64,000 nucleotides of DNA, taken from the NCBI GenBank assembly GCA_013297775.1, contig JAAFIL010000012.1:1-64000 (forward strand). Reading direction: 5' to 3'. The notes under the pieces are model-generated. The model searched no databases. It worked only from the letters and a program-made list of their open reading frames with translations, and was not told the origin of the DNA. Made by a program: the position numbers and the translations under genes. Of the stretch, positions 18,186 to 27,913 are shown in pieces (within the stretch, counting starts at the first letter, position 1; each line of letters begins with the position of its first letter). Source of the DNA: Bacteroidota bacterium (lineage in GTDB: Bacteria > Bacteroidota > Bacteroidia > B-17B0 > Aurantibacillaceae).

Positions 18186-18254
18186 AAAACGCTTGAATTA
18201 TTTGTTTATAAATCTACTTTTTGTAATGCCTCGAAAGCCCTACATTTAAGCATT

Positions 18255-20882
18255 ATGGCTAAAAATGCAGATAAAGAAACTCCATTAATGAAACAATATA
18301 ATGGCATTAAAACCAAATACCCCGATGCCATTTTGTTGTTTAGAGTTGGCGATTTTTATGAGACGTTTGGCGAAGACGCTGTAAAGGCATCGAAAGTTTT
18401 AGGAATTATTTTAACCAAACGTAATAATGGTGGCGAAAATAAAGAGCTTGCCGGATTTCCGCACCACTCGCTAGATACTTATTTACCTAAGTTAGTAAAA
18501 GCTGGCTACCGCGTGGCCATTTGCGATCAATTAGAAGATCCTAAATTGGTGAAAGGGATTGTGAAACGAGGCATTACCGAATTAGTAACCCCTGGCGTGA
18601 GTTTTAATGATAAAGTATTAAGCCATCAACAAAATAATTTTTTAGCAAGTATTCACTTCGATAAAGAGCAAGCGGGGGTTTCGTTTTTAGACGTTTCGAC
18701 GGGCGAGTTTTTAGTGGCGCAAGGACACATTAGTATGATTGACCGCCTCGTACAAAATTTTAAACCCAACGAAATTTTATTTGAAAAACAAAAACGTCAG
18801 CAATTATTACAAAGTATTGGCGATAAAATTTACAGCTTTGCCCTCGACGATTGGGCTTTTACTTACGATTATGGTTATGAGGCACTCATCAAACAATTTG
18901 GTACTAACTCGCTAAAGGGCTTTGGCATCGAAGATCAACGCTTGGCCATTTGTAGTTGCGGTGCTATTTTGCATTACTTAGGCGAAACTAAACACGATAA
19001 GTTACAACACATTGCCAAGGTGAGTCGCATCGAAGAAGAACAACACGTGTGGCTCGACCGATTTACCATTCGTAATTTAGAATTGTACAACTCTAACAAC
19101 GAAAATGGAAAAGCACTCATTGATATTATTGATAAAACGGTTAGCCCACTGGGTGCTCGCTTACTCAAACGGTGGTTGGCGTTGCCACTTAAACAAAAAA
19201 GTCAGATTGATGAGCGTTTACAAACTGTTGAGTTTTTAGTGCAACACCCGCAGCACCGAGAAGACCTTGTTAATCTGTTAAAAGAAATGGGCGATATTGA
19301 ACGCCTTGTTTCGAAGGTAGCCGCCGCGCGTATTAACCCTCGCGAGCTGGTGCAACTCAAGCGTGCGCTTTACCTTACACAAACCATTAAAGAAAAATTA
19401 CAAAGTTGGCCGCCAACTATTTTCGAACATTTAGCGCAACAATTAAATCCGTGTCTTAACATTGCGCAAAGGCTAGAAAACGAATTAAACGAAGAAGCAC
19501 CCGTTAATATTTTAAAAGGCGATGCTATTAAGGATGGGGTGGATACTGAACTTGATGAACTGCGCCGCATTGCGTTTAGTGGCAAAGATTATTTATTGCA
19601 AATGCAGCAACGCGAAAGCGAAGCCACGGGCATACCCTCTTTAAAAATTGCATACAATAATGTGTTTGGATATTATTTAGAGGTAACCAATACGCATAAA
19701 GATAAAGTTCCGAATGATTGGATACGCAAGCAAACCCTCACCAATGCCGAGCGTTATATTACCCCCGAATTAAAAATTTATGAAGAAAAAATTTTAGGTG
19801 CCGAAGGGCGCATTCAAAGCATTGAACAAAATCTGTTTGAGCAATTGGTAAATGGTTTACTCGACTATATTCCGGCTATTCAACTTAATGCCTCGGTAGT
19901 TGCGCGCTTAGATGTGTTAGCGGGCTTTGCAGAACTGGCTCAACAGCACCATTACGTGAGGCCGCACTTAAATGATTCGTATGAATTAAATATTGTGGAG
20001 GGGCGTCACCCAGTTATTGAACAACAATTACCTTTAGGAATTGATTACGTGTCGAACTCCGTATTTTTAGACACTGAAAATACACAAGTGATAATGATTA
20101 CCGGACCTAATATGAGTGGTAAATCGGCTCTGTTACGCCAAACTGCGTTAATTGTATTGTTGGCACAAATGGGTAGTTTTGTACCTGCCGAAAAAGCTGA
20201 AATAGGTATTGTAGATAAAATTTTCACACGCGTAGGAGCTACTGATAACATCTCTTCGGGAGAGTCAACTTTTATGGTTGAAATGAATGAAACTGCTAGT
20301 ATTTTAAATAACCTTAGCAACCGAAGTTTAGTTTTACTCGATGAAATTGGCAGAGGCACTTCTACTTACGATGGCATTTCTATTGCCTGGAGCATTGCTG
20401 AATATATCCACAACCATTCTGAACACCGCGCCAAAACACTGTTTGCCACGCATTACCACGAATTAAATGAAATGACCAATGTATTTAGTCGAATCAAAAA
20501 CTTTAACGTGAGTGTTAAAGAGAGCAACAATAAAATTATTTTTTTGCGTAAATTAAAAGAGGGTGGTAGCGAACACAGCTTTGGTATTCATGTGGCTCGC
20601 CTAGCGGGCATGCCTGCCGATGTTGTAAATAAGGCTAATCTTATTTTAAAAAAATTAGAAAAAGAACACGAAGCCGAGTTACTCGACAAAACATTGGCCA
20701 ATGCAGGAAGCCACGAACGTAATAATATAAGCAACGATAAATTACAACTTAGCTTTTTTCAGTTGGATGACCCTGTTTTAGAGCAAATCAAAAGTGATTT
20801 ATTAAAGTTGGATATAAATACATTAACACCCGTAGAAGCACTTTTAAAATTAAATGAAATAAAAAACTTAGTGGGCGGTTAA
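18255..20882 (+). CDS. mutS: DNA mismatch repair protein MutS
   Basis: MutS recognises mismatches and small loops and recruits MutL. The 875-residue protein carries the mismatch-binding domain with the Phe-x-Glu motif in [12 protein letters not shown] near residue 35, the connector, lever and clamp domains, and the ABC-type ATPase: Walker A GPNMSGKS (Lys623), the signature [11 protein letters not shown], Walker [17 protein letters not shown] and the switch histidine in [10 protein letters not shown]-terminal tail follows. The open frame extends 48 codons upstream, but those codons translate the palindrome at 18,028-18,185; the conserved start is [17 protein letters not shown] at 18255. A weak promoter (TTTG at 18220, TACATTTA at 18241) may sit just ahead. 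Confidence 0.96.
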   Translation: MAKNADKETPLMKQYNGIKTKYPDAILLFRVGDFYETFGEDAVKASKVLGIILTKRNNGGENKELAGFPHHSLDTYLPKLVKAGYRVAICDQLEDPKLVKGIVKRGITELVTPGVSFNDKVLSHQQNNFLASIHFDKEQAGVSFLDVSTGEFLVAQGHISMIDRLVQNFKPNEILFEKQKRQQLLQSIGDKIYSFALDDWAFTYDYGYEALIKQFGTNSLKGFGIEDQRLAICSCGAILHYLGETKHDKLQHIAKVSRIEEEQHVWLDRFTIRNLELYNSNNENGKALIDIIDKTVSPLGARLLKRWLALPLKQKSQIDERLQTVEFLVQHPQHREDLVNLLKEMGDIERLVSKVAAARINPRELVQLKRALYLTQTIKEKLQSWPPTIFEHLAQQLNPCLNIAQRLENELNEEAPVNILKGDAIKDGVDTELDELRRIAFSGKDYLLQMQQRESEATGIPSLKIAYNNVFGYYLEVTNTHKDKVPNDWIRKQTLTNAERYITPELKIYEEKILGAEGRIQSIEQNLFEQLVNGLLDYIPAIQLNASVVARLDVLAGFAELAQQHHYVRPHLNDSYELNIVEGRHPVIEQQLPLGIDYVSNSVFLDTENTQVIMITGPNMSGKSALLRQTALIVLLAQMGSFVPAEKAEIGIVDKIFTRVGATDNISSGESTFMVEMNETASILNNLSNRSLVLLDEIGRGTSTYDGISIAWSIAEYIHNHSEHRAKTLFATHYHELNEMTNVFSRIKNFNVSVKESNNKIIFLRKLKEGGSEHSFGIHVARLAGMPADVVNKANLILKKLEKEHEAELLDKTLANAGSHERNNISNDKLQLSFFQLDDPVLEQIKSDLLKLDINTLTPVEALLKLNEIKNLVGG

Positions 20883-20949
20883 TCCATTTTTATTGATATT
20901 CTTACTTGAAACCAAATTAAACTATCTTAAAACGACAACATAAACCCTT

Positions 20950-21492
20950 ATGGTTAAAATAAATTTTGAAAACACATATCAATTGTTAACCGTTGCCGAA
21001 GACCTCACCTTTGCCACATTTAATACCGTACTCAAAAATGGAGAAACGCTACTATTAAAAATAGCTATAACCCCTCATCATGATCCATTACTACCTGCCA
21101 TTTATAATCTTGCTTTTGGTCCAATAGATACAAATGGCGAAATGAATGATCAAATTAAGATTCATCATTCTAATCTTGAAAAAACTTTCTCGACCGTGCT
21201 ACTTATTGCTTCGGTTTTTCTTAAACAAAATTCAAATTTATTAATTGGAATTGATGGCACTAATGATGCCCGAGCTTATTTATACCATCGAATACTAATC
21301 TCGAATAGAGGCTATTTTGACCAATTTTTTATTACCATAGGAATAGATTGGTATGTAAGGTTATTGAGAGATGGATACATGGAACTTGACCAAGAAGAAA
21401 GCCCTTATTTTAAACCCAAACCAGAATTATTTGATTATCAGAGGCCTTGCAAAGATTTATATAGATATTATGCCCTTCGAATTAAACCTTAA
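20950..21492 (+). CDS. DUF6934 family protein
   Basis: This 180-residue soluble protein is of a family with no known function, found mainly in Bacteroidota. The recognisable segments are ELYN-like LPAIYNLAFGPIDTNGEMND, the LEKTFSTVLLIASVFLKQN helix, and GIDGTNDARAYLYHRILISN, followed by an aromatic C-terminus. There is no signal peptide or membrane segment. It lies 67 bp after mutS and 40 bp before a small gene. Such proteins are frequently next to a short gene, which raises the possibility of a two-component stress or toxin-antitoxin pair; this is inference only. Confidence 0.7.
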   Translation: MVKINFENTYQLLTVAEDLTFATFNTVLKNGETLLLKIAITPHHDPLLPAIYNLAFGPIDTNGEMNDQIKIHHSNLEKTFSTVLLIASVFLKQNSNLLIGIDGTNDARAYLYHRILISNRGYFDQFFITIGIDWYVRLLRDGYMELDQEESPYFKPKPELFDYQRPCKDLYRYYALRIKP

Positions 21493-21507
21493 TACGCAGG
21501 CATGAAC

Positions 21508-21515
21508 TAACTTTG
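21508..21515 (+). promoter_or_regulatory. -7 promoter element for the 79-residue gene
   Basis: TAACTTTG matches the TAnnTTTG consensus exactly and lies 17 nt before the ATG at 21533. It supports separate transcription of the small gene from its DUF6934 neighbour. Confidence 0.5.
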
Positions 21516-21532
21516 TTAAAAATTATTGAAGG

Positions 21533-21772
21533 ATGATTAAACTCCATGATTTTTTTGTAAATTTGGGTATGAAAGATATTGTAAAAATAAAGTTTCAAGA
21601 AATTCTTTCCATGGCGGCTAAAAATGGAAACATTAGTTCATTAAATACTAAGCCATCACATCAGTCGTTTACAAAACATACAGATAACCTCTCTAAAGCT
21701 ATACATTCTAAAGCCGATGCCGATAAATTCATGAACGAATTACTAGCATTAAGTTTATTAGCTAATAAATAA
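21533..21772 (+). CDS. Small protein of unknown function, partner of DUF6934 gene
   Basis: This 79-residue protein has predicted helices at both ends (IVKIKFQEILSMAAK and KADADKFMNELLALSLLA) and a polar Ser/His/Lys middle. I recognise no family. An AAGG sequence sits just before the ATG and a -7-like promoter at 21508, so the frame is likely real. A second in-frame Met (MKDIVKIK) at 21569 would give a 67-residue form. It may be the partner of the DUF6934 protein directly upstream. Confidence 0.6.
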   Translation: MIKLHDFFVNLGMKDIVKIKFQEILSMAAKNGNISSLNTKPSHQSFTKHTDNLSKAIHSKADADKFMNELLALSLLANK

Positions 21773-21900
21773 TAACATCTATTCAAATTTTAGCTTATCT
21801 ACCTTGGTTGAACGGTAAAATCTTACGGCTCGCTTCCAAAATAATTCTTATTTAGAGCTATAGATATTTTTATATATTTATATATCAAATAATTTTTAAT

Positions 21901-23091
21901 ATGAGTTATTCACGTTTACTCTTCCTAACTGCCACTTGTTTTAGCTTAAATGCCGTGGCTCAAACTACCGATAAAACAGTTATAGCTTTTAGTAAAAGCA
22001 TTGAACAAGAAAAAAATACAGAATTTTTACCCGCAATTGCTACACTTAAAAATCAAACCGACACCACCTCTTACGAAACGAATGTGCGTTTAGGTTGGTT
22101 GTTTTATAAGGCGGGTATTTACGCCCAATCGGTACGTTATTATACAAATGCGATTACTAAAACGCCTCAATCTATTGAACCCCGCTATGGCATTGGGTTT
22201 CCGGCTTATGCAAACAACGATACAAAAACCTTACTTGCCAACAATCAAAAAATTTTAAACCTTAATCCATTAAACCGTACCATCAATGGTAATTTAGGCG
22301 TTTATTATTATTACGCTAATAATCATAAAATGGCGGTAACGCATTTGCAGAACGTTGTTAAACATTACCCATTCGATTACGATAATAATTTACTAATGGC
22401 ATGGGCTTATGTGCGCCTCGATAAAAAAGTAGAGGCTGAAAACTATTTTAATGTGGTGCTGCTCTACGCCCCTAAAGATGCTTCGGCAAAAGAGGGCTTA
22501 GCCGCCATTGGCAAAACTTCGGGGTCTAATCCCGAAAAACTACAAGCAGCCTTTGAAAAAAGCTATTCGCAAGTAGAACTATCGAAAACCCCCGACTATA
22601 AAGCCGCTATTACCACTTTAAAAGAAGCTTATGACTCTGGTTCGTATTTTATAAACTATAGACTTGGTTGGTTGAGTTATTATGCGGGTTTACATTTAGA
22701 ATCGGTGCGTTACTTTAAAATTGCTAATCAACTGCTCCCCGAGTCTATTGAGGCACGTTTAGGTTTAGCTTATCCCATCGAAGTATTAGGCAACAAAACC
22801 GAACTGCGCCAAATTTTTGAATCTATTTTAAAAACAGACCCTCAAAATACATACGCCCATTACCGCATTGGTTTAATGGATTATGAGAAAAAAGATTATG
22901 CAGCAGCTTTAAAACGCTTTGAAACGGTTATTGGGTATTACCCCAGTGATTTAGATGCTTTAGCCATGTTGGGTTGGACACACACGCAACTGGGCAAAGC
23001 CGAGAACGCTAAAACGTACTTTAATAAATTATTGTGCTTTTCACCTAAAAATGCAACGGCTATCGAAGGATTAAACTATAAATCTAAATAA
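21901..23091 (+). CDS. Exported TPR protein made of two duplicated modules
   Basis: This 396-residue protein begins with a signal peptide (MSYSRLLFLTATCFSLNAVA) followed by tetratricopeptide repeats. It consists of two copies of one module of about 185 residues: RLGWLFYKAGIYAQSVRYY with IEPRYGI in the first half, RLGWLSYYAGLHLESVRYF with IEARLGL in the second, each ending in a block like FNxLLxxxPKxATAxEGL. The single-module gene at 24,377-24,988 is the same unit (RLGWLNYLSGKYKESVSYY, TEPRWAI). It is convergent with the barrel gene 20 bp away. TPRs suggest a periplasmic protein-protein scaffold; the partner is unknown. Confidence 0.85.
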   Translation: MSYSRLLFLTATCFSLNAVAQTTDKTVIAFSKSIEQEKNTEFLPAIATLKNQTDTTSYETNVRLGWLFYKAGIYAQSVRYYTNAITKTPQSIEPRYGIGFPAYANNDTKTLLANNQKILNLNPLNRTINGNLGVYYYYANNHKMAVTHLQNVVKHYPFDYDNNLLMAWAYVRLDKKVEAENYFNVVLLYAPKDASAKEGLAAIGKTSGSNPEKLQAAFEKSYSQVELSKTPDYKAAITTLKEAYDSGSYFINYRLGWLSYYAGLHLESVRYFKIANQLLPESIEARLGLAYPIEVLGNKTELRQIFESILKTDPQNTYAHYRIGLMDYEKKDYAAALKRFETVIGYYPSDLDALAMLGWTHTQLGKAENAKTYFNKLLCFSPKNATAIEGLNYKSK

Positions 23092-23111
23092 TTCGTTTCA
23101 GCGTTTGCGCA

Positions 23112-24362
23112 CTAAGGTGTTATTTTAATACCTGCTACTAAAATAGTGTATTGGTAATTGTAAAAAGAAATTCCTTCTGTTTTATCTTCGAGTTGACCCG
23201 TTGCATAAACCGACCATTTGCTACTTAATTGGTAGCTTGCTAAAATAGCTGCTCGCCAATTGGTTAAATCAAATGCGTTATTAACCAAATACCCGTTTTC
23301 TTCAACAATGTTTTGAGCCGTATTATTTAGATACGAAAAAGTAATTTGCAAACGTGAAAACGGTTGAACTTGCAAAGAGCCAATGAACGATTGCGCCACG
23401 CTTACATAGGCATCGGTTGTATGTAAAAAATAAGTACCACCGAGTAGCATTTTATTATTTCCGAGGGGTGCACAACTCGCCGATGCCCCGTGCAATAGTA
23501 AATTTTTACTGAGCATATTGCTAACCGTATTACTAAGACCAAAATTCCAAATGCCAAATTGTTTACGAAGGCTTAAAGCCCCAACAAAAATATTGGATGT
23601 GCTTGTAGTGGAAATAGGTTTAAGTCTTGGCATTCCGGGCAATGGCGGTGGAGGCAACGTTTCGGTAATTATGCGCTGATGTAAATAATGCACCGCTGGG
23701 CTTATTTGCCAACCGTTTTTAAATGGAATGGAGGCTTTCACATAATATTGCCCCTGCGTTAAATCGCCAGTATATGAACTTTGTCCAAAATACGTGAGCG
23801 CATGAAACACAGACAACCGTTTTTTTATAGAATGACCCACACCTATTTGTGTGTAAACCGCAGGATTAACACTATTGGTGTTACTCCCAGTAATTGCGCT
23901 TTGGTAAGTGCTTTTATCGGGTAATTTTGTTCCTCCTTCTATAACAATAAAGTCAATGGGGCGTATTGGCTTTAGCTTTAACTTTTCTAATAAAATGGCA
24001 CTAAACTGCTTACTCAATTTATTAGCTTCCTCAAAACGATTGGTAAATGTATAACTGTAGTAAAGGTACTCTTGCATCACTTCGTCTCCTTCATTAAAAC
24101 GAAGTGCCTTTGCAAAATGCCGACTAGCTACATAATATTTTTTCAATTCATAAGCGGCAATGCCCACACGTGTGCGTAAGTAATAATAATCGGTGCCTTC
24201 TTTAATGGCTCTATGTCCATAATTAAGCAACTGCTTCCATTCTTTAGCCATGTAAAGATTATATGTTTTAGTGTCTATTTCTACAAAGGTACCTTGCGCA
24301 CTAATAACCAATACATTTAATAAAGCTATACTTAACCCAACTTGTTTAAAAAACTGCCGCAT
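23112..24362 (-). CDS. TPR / YaiO-like outer-membrane beta-barrel protein
   Basis: This 416-residue protein has a signal peptide (MRQFFKQVGLSIALLNVLVISA), a helical TPR-like region at about 25-130 (YYLRTRVGIAAYELKKYYVA, LYYSYTFTNRFEEANKLS), and a long beta-strand-rich C-terminal part of alternating aromatic and polar residues (YTQIGVGHSI, VFHALTYFGQSSYTGD, YVKASIPFKNGWQIS). This fits a YaiO-type outer-membrane barrel. It is last in a minus-strand unit behind the UT-M23 fusion and the single-module TPR gene (14-bp gap). Function unknown; an envelope complex with its neighbours is likely. Confidence 0.75.
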   Translation of the reverse strand: MRQFFKQVGLSIALLNVLVISAQGTFVEIDTKTYNLYMAKEWKQLLNYGHRAIKEGTDYYYLRTRVGIAAYELKKYYVASRHFAKALRFNEGDEVMQEYLYYSYTFTNRFEEANKLSKQFSAILLEKLKLKPIRPIDFIVIEGGTKLPDKSTYQSAITGSNTNSVNPAVYTQIGVGHSIKKRLSVFHALTYFGQSSYTGDLTQGQYYVKASIPFKNGWQISPAVHYLHQRIITETLPPPPLPGMPRLKPISTTSTSNIFVGALSLRKQFGIWNFGLSNTVSNMLSKNLLLHGASASCAPLGNNKMLLGGTYFLHTTDAYVSVAQSFIGSLQVQPFSRLQITFSYLNNTAQNIVEENGYLVNNAFDLTNWRAAILASYQLSSKWSVYATGQLEDKTEGISFYNYQYTILVAGIKITP

Positions 24363-24376
24363 GTTTTCAATTAAAA

Positions 24377-24988
24377 TTACTTGATTAAACTTAACCCTTC
24401 TAAAGCAGATTTGTCGTTAGGACTATAAAGTAAGGTTTTATTGAATAACAAAACGGCTTCATTTTTATTTCCTAAAAAATAATTTGTCCAAGCACTCATT
24501 AACATGTAGTTGTAATTGAAGGGCGATAAGTTTAACACAACATCTAATCGCTTTTTTGCACTAAAATAATCTTTACGGTAATAATAAATAAGTCCTAAAT
24601 TATAATTAGCATCTGCATTTTTTGGATCTGTTTTTAAAATGGCCAAGTACGTTTTTTCGAGTTCAATCCAATTTTCTAATTTTGTGAGCGGGTTTATAAT
24701 AGCCCAACGAGGCTCTGTAGAAGCCGGCATTAATGCGATAGCTTTTTGATAATAACTAACAGACTCTTTGTACTTACCGGATAGATAATTTAGCCAACCC
24801 AAACGTAAATTAATTTCGTACGATGTTGCACTATACACCGATGTTAAAGAACTGATAGCTGCATCGTATTTTAGAATAGATTCATAATCATACGATTGGC
24901 TAAATGCACTCGTCAACGTTTTATAGTTTTGTGCCACACTCCAAAAACTACTTCCTAGCAACCAAATTATTAATATCTTACTTTTCAT
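24377..24988 (-). CDS. Exported single-module TPR protein
   Basis: This 203-residue protein has a signal peptide (MKSKILIIWLLGSSFWSVAQ) and one TPR module homologous to each half of the 396-residue protein at 21,901: SYEINLRLGWLNYLSGKYKE, then PASTEPRWAI, TDPKNADANYNLGLIYYYRK, and SPNDKSALEGL at the C-terminus. It sits between the UT-M23 fusion (55-bp gap) and the barrel gene (14-bp gap), so it is probably translated from the same transcript. A periplasmic adaptor is the most natural reading, but there is no direct evidence. Confidence 0.85.
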   Translation of the reverse strand: MKSKILIIWLLGSSFWSVAQNYKTLTSAFSQSYDYESILKYDAAISSLTSVYSATSYEINLRLGWLNYLSGKYKESVSYYQKAIALMPASTEPRWAIINPLTKLENWIELEKTYLAILKTDPKNADANYNLGLIYYYRKDYFSAKKRLDVVLNLSPFNYNYMLMSAWTNYFLGNKNEAVLLFNKTLLYSPNDKSALEGLSLIK

Positions 24989-25043
24989 CTTGACTTCCTT
25001 TTAAAATTTATACTTTCTATTTTTTATCGCTTAGATTTTACTG

Positions 25044-27257
25044 TTACAATAATTCAACCGCTTCGTAAACTACCGATTTATTTTTTTGATGAATAATAAA
25101 CCGTTGCAAATGACCTGCATTTAACTCCATTTGATATGTGCGTTGCTTAAAGGTTTTACCTAAAACTTTGGCTTCAATTTCAGCTCGTATTTGAATAGAT
25201 TGTGGGGCATAAGGATTATCGGTATAAGTAAAACGAGACGAGAAACTCGCTTTTGTAAATAAATAAAATGGAGCTACAAAATCTTGTAAAAACTGCACCC
25301 CTTTATTATTGAAATGAATTAATGGGATTTGATCATTGACAGTTATATTTTCGTAATAGCCTAACACTTGCCGATAAGCCGCTAAATAAAAATTAAATAA
25401 AAGCGATTGTCGGTCGCCTTCAAAATCAGTAAAATATAGCATGACTCCGTCGTTAACAAAATAAGCCGTAGAAGCCGATTGAAAGCAATACACATAGGTT
25501 CGGTTATACGCGTCGGTAAACACTTCCCAAATAACGAGATCACCCGTTTGGCTATTTTTAAATTGCCATTTTACACCGGGATACAAAGCAAAGCTACGCA
25601 TCAACAATTCATTAACTTGCACATTGCTAATAAAAGCCCCCTCGTTAGGAACTTCAGATATGCGTAAAAATTTATCGATTCCTTTACGTTCAATAAAATA
25701 CGAAATAGGATAAGCCAACGTTTTAGCACCTACCAACGGTATTGTTTGAAATTGAAAATGAATGTGTGGCTCGGGCGAGCGACCCGAATTACCACAAGTT
25801 GCTAAAAAAGTACCGCGTGTTACATATTGTCCTAAAAATACACCTATCGAATCTTTTTTTATATGACTGATTTGAGAGAACAAGCCGTTCAAATGATTAA
25901 TAATAATAGTGTTACCCCAATTGTGTTCGGTATTAACTTCGCCTACATCATTCTCTTCAACCGTATTAATAATATCGTAAACATACCCCTCAAAAGGGGC
26001 AACAATTTCTTTTGCGTAACAATAAAAATTCTCAAGATGAAATCCATCGCGTAGCAAAACCTGCTCGCGGTAAGTATTTGCTTTAGAGTCAACAATCACA
26101 AAATCAAGTGCTTTACTCCAATCGCCTAAATGCGTTATCTTCCCATCGTAGCCTTGGCTCACCAACCACTCGCCATTAAACGGTAAACTTACTTTGTATA
26201 AATGCTCGTTTTTGAACCGCTGCACCGAATTAAGAAATTTATAAATACTCGTTTCGGCCGAAAAATATTGTATGCTTACTAACTGTAAATAATGATGAAA
26301 CCAGCGTTGATTTAGCGTAAATAAAAACGCCGTACTTAACACACTAAACGAAAGTGAATAGGCTTTTAATTGAAAAACACCTAACAATTTGCCCAAGGCT
26401 AAACTCAATATTAATAAAATAGGCGTTAACAATGCCACAGTTAAGTAACTGTAAAAATTAGGAATGATAAAAAAACACCCAATGGCAATAGATAGAAAAA
26501 TAAAATTAGATCCTGTTAGGTTATAGTATAAATCATTCGTATCCACTCCAAAAATATCGTAAAATAAAAATGCCAATAAAAACCCTACCACACTTAACGA
26601 AAACGAAATGCGTGAGGCATACAGTAATCCAAAAGCAATTAGCACACCACCTAAAACACTATTCTGAAAAAAAATACCCGATAATGTTTTGAAATAAATA
26701 ACAATAGCCGAAGGCCAATGGCAAGTATCTAAGCTATGAACAACACCATAAAAAAAAGAAGTTTCTTGGCGCACCAATTCATTAAGCACATACACATTCT
26801 TTTCATCGAGCGATAGTGCCGAAAATTGTAGGGCCGATAATGAAATTAACCAATACGTTATTACAAATGGAATAGATAAAAAAGGTAATTTATGAATGGC
26901 TAACCAACCTTTTAACCAAACGGTTAATAACAATAAAGCAAATATGGCGGTCATAAATAAAATGCAAAAAGGTAAACTAAATTGATAATCGTAGCCCATG
27001 GCCATCCCTAAAAAAAGTGCATTAAATCCAAACAAACCACTTTTTATTTCTTCGCGGTTAAAGCCCGAAAACCAAGCACTCACATTAATAAGTACAACAC
27101 CAAAAAAACCACACAAGCCAACGGCTGGCGTAAAAAAGGTAACGCTAAACAAACACAAAGCCAATACCGAACTTTGTGAGAAAAAAACTAAACTATAACT
27201 GTTCAATAAGGTTTGAATCCAATAACTCGTTTTTATTATGTTGGCTATCTGCTTCAA
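25044..27257 (-). CDS. Urea-transporter-like membrane domain fused to M23 metallopeptidase
   Basis: This 737-residue fusion has residues of about 1-340 as a multi-helix membrane domain like the urea transporter (UT) family, with the conserved GLFGFNALFLGMAMGY and its second-half counterpart VVGFLLAFLFYDIFGV / LTGSNFIFLSIAIGCFF. Residues of about 365-520 are an M23 (LytM-type) domain: THLGDWSKALDF gives likely zinc ligands His376 and Asp385, INHLNGLFSQISHI the third motif, and PHIHFQF the HxH pair His498/His500, so it looks catalytically complete. The last 200 residues are a beta-rich domain I cannot name. The start is a TTG, because an in-frame stop lies four codons upstream and no ATG is close. 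It heads the operon with TPR and barrel genes. Confidence 0.82.
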   Translation of the reverse strand: MKQIANIIKTSYWIQTLLNSYSLVFFSQSSVLALCLFSVTFFTPAVGLCGFFGVVLINVSAWFSGFNREEIKSGLFGFNALFLGMAMGYDYQFSLPFCILFMTAIFALLLLTVWLKGWLAIHKLPFLSIPFVITYWLISLSALQFSALSLDEKNVYVLNELVRQETSFFYGVVHSLDTCHWPSAIVIYFKTLSGIFFQNSVLGGVLIAFGLLYASRISFSLSVVGFLLAFLFYDIFGVDTNDLYYNLTGSNFIFLSIAIGCFFIIPNFYSYLTVALLTPILLILSLALGKLLGVFQLKAYSLSFSVLSTAFLFTLNQRWFHHYLQLVSIQYFSAETSIYKFLNSVQRFKNEHLYKVSLPFNGEWLVSQGYDGKITHLGDWSKALDFVIVDSKANTYREQVLLRDGFHLENFYCYAKEIVAPFEGYVYDIINTVEENDVGEVNTEHNWGNTIIINHLNGLFSQISHIKKDSIGVFLGQYVTRGTFLATCGNSGRSPEPHIHFQFQTIPLVGAKTLAYPISYFIERKGIDKFLRISEVPNEGAFISNVQVNELLMRSFALYPGVKWQFKNSQTGDLVIWEVFTDAYNRTYVYCFQSASTAYFVNDGVMLYFTDFEGDRQSLLFNFYLAAYRQVLGYYENITVNDQIPLIHFNNKGVQFLQDFVAPFYLFTKASFSSRFTYTDNPYAPQSIQIRAEIEAKVLGKTFKQRTYQMELNAGHLQRFIIHQKNKSVVYEAVELL

Positions 27258-27382
27258 AGCACAAACTATTTAGTTGTGCTAAAATACTATTAATTAGCAT
27301 AAAGCAAAATGAAAAAAAATATTTGAACAATAAACCTTTCCATTTCTAAATCATCTAAATCCTAACCAATAGTAATTAATAT

Positions 27383-27390
27383 TATATTTG
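27383..27390 (+). promoter_or_regulatory. -7 promoter element for the VOC gene
   Basis: TATATTTG is an exact TAnnTTTG match. Transcription from it would begin a few nucleotides after 27390, downstream of the TTG at 27388, so the ATG at 27439 is taken as the translation start. Confidence 0.6.
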
Positions 27391-27438
27391 AGAAGCGTTT
27401 ACCTATTAAATAAATTTAGAGCCGCAATACTTCAAACT

Positions 27439-27876
27439 ATGGGATCAACCGTTAATTTAAAGAGTAAAATCAAAGAAGCTAATTTGCAAAAAATTAAACA
27501 GCAGTCCACATTTCGTAATTTTGTAACGTGGTTCGAAATACCCGCTTATAACCATTACCGTTCAGTTGCTTTTTTTAATTATATTTTTAATATCGAAATC
27601 ACAACCGTTGAATTAAACGGGTTTGCCATGGGTTTTTTTCCTTCCGAAGGCGGAGTTGGTGGTGCCATTGTTACTGGGCCTGGCTGCATTCCCAGCGAAA
27701 CAGGACCACTCATCTACTTAAATGGAGGCGATGATTTGAATCAAATACTCTTCAAAGTAAACGAAGCCGGCGGACGAGTGGTGATGGAAAAAACTTTTTT
27801 AGGCGATAGCGTCGGTTACTTTGCCTTGTTTATAGATTCGGAAGGCAACCGTTTAGCCTTGCATTCTAAAACCTAA
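27439..27876 (+). CDS. VOC (glyoxalase/bleomycin-resistance fold) family protein
   Basis: This 145-residue single VOC domain has the strand order expected of the fold: FVTWFEIPAYNHYRSVAFFN opens it, followed by GFAMGFFPSEGGVGGAIV, PLIYLNGGDDLNQILFKVNE and the closing YFALFIDSEGNRLALHS. These proteins bind a metal or small molecule in a beta-alpha-beta-beta-beta cup; many Bacteroidota members of this PhnB-like type have no known reaction. Upstream in-frame codons back to a TTG at 27388 overlap the promoter and are not counted. It is 37 bp before the decarboxylase gene and may be cotranscribed. Confidence 0.8.
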   Translation: MGSTVNLKSKIKEANLQKIKQQSTFRNFVTWFEIPAYNHYRSVAFFNYIFNIEITTVELNGFAMGFFPSEGGVGGAIVTGPGCIPSETGPLIYLNGGDDLNQILFKVNEAGGRVVMEKTFLGDSVGYFALFIDSEGNRLALHSKT

Positions 27877-27913
27877 TTCTTTTTTTGAGTACTAATCGTT
27901 TAAGTAGTAACGT

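Larger units (their letters stand above)
17486..18254. other. Repeat-rich 0.77-kb intergenic region
   Basis: No gene is supported here. The region is built of nested palindromic repeats: element B (17618-17913) interrupted by a 160-bp MITE-like element (17704-17863), then a third long palindrome (18028-18185) that runs up to the mutS leader. Open frames here are products of the repeats and do not look like proteins. Confidence 0.75.

Noticed and set aside
18111-18254. N-terminal extension of MutS
   Set aside because: These codons translate a palindromic repeat; the family start MAKNADKE lies at 18,255.
21773-21900. Possible small RNA between the DUF6934 partner gene and the TPR gene
   Set aside because: Only AT-rich sequence with no stable hairpin or terminator is visible.
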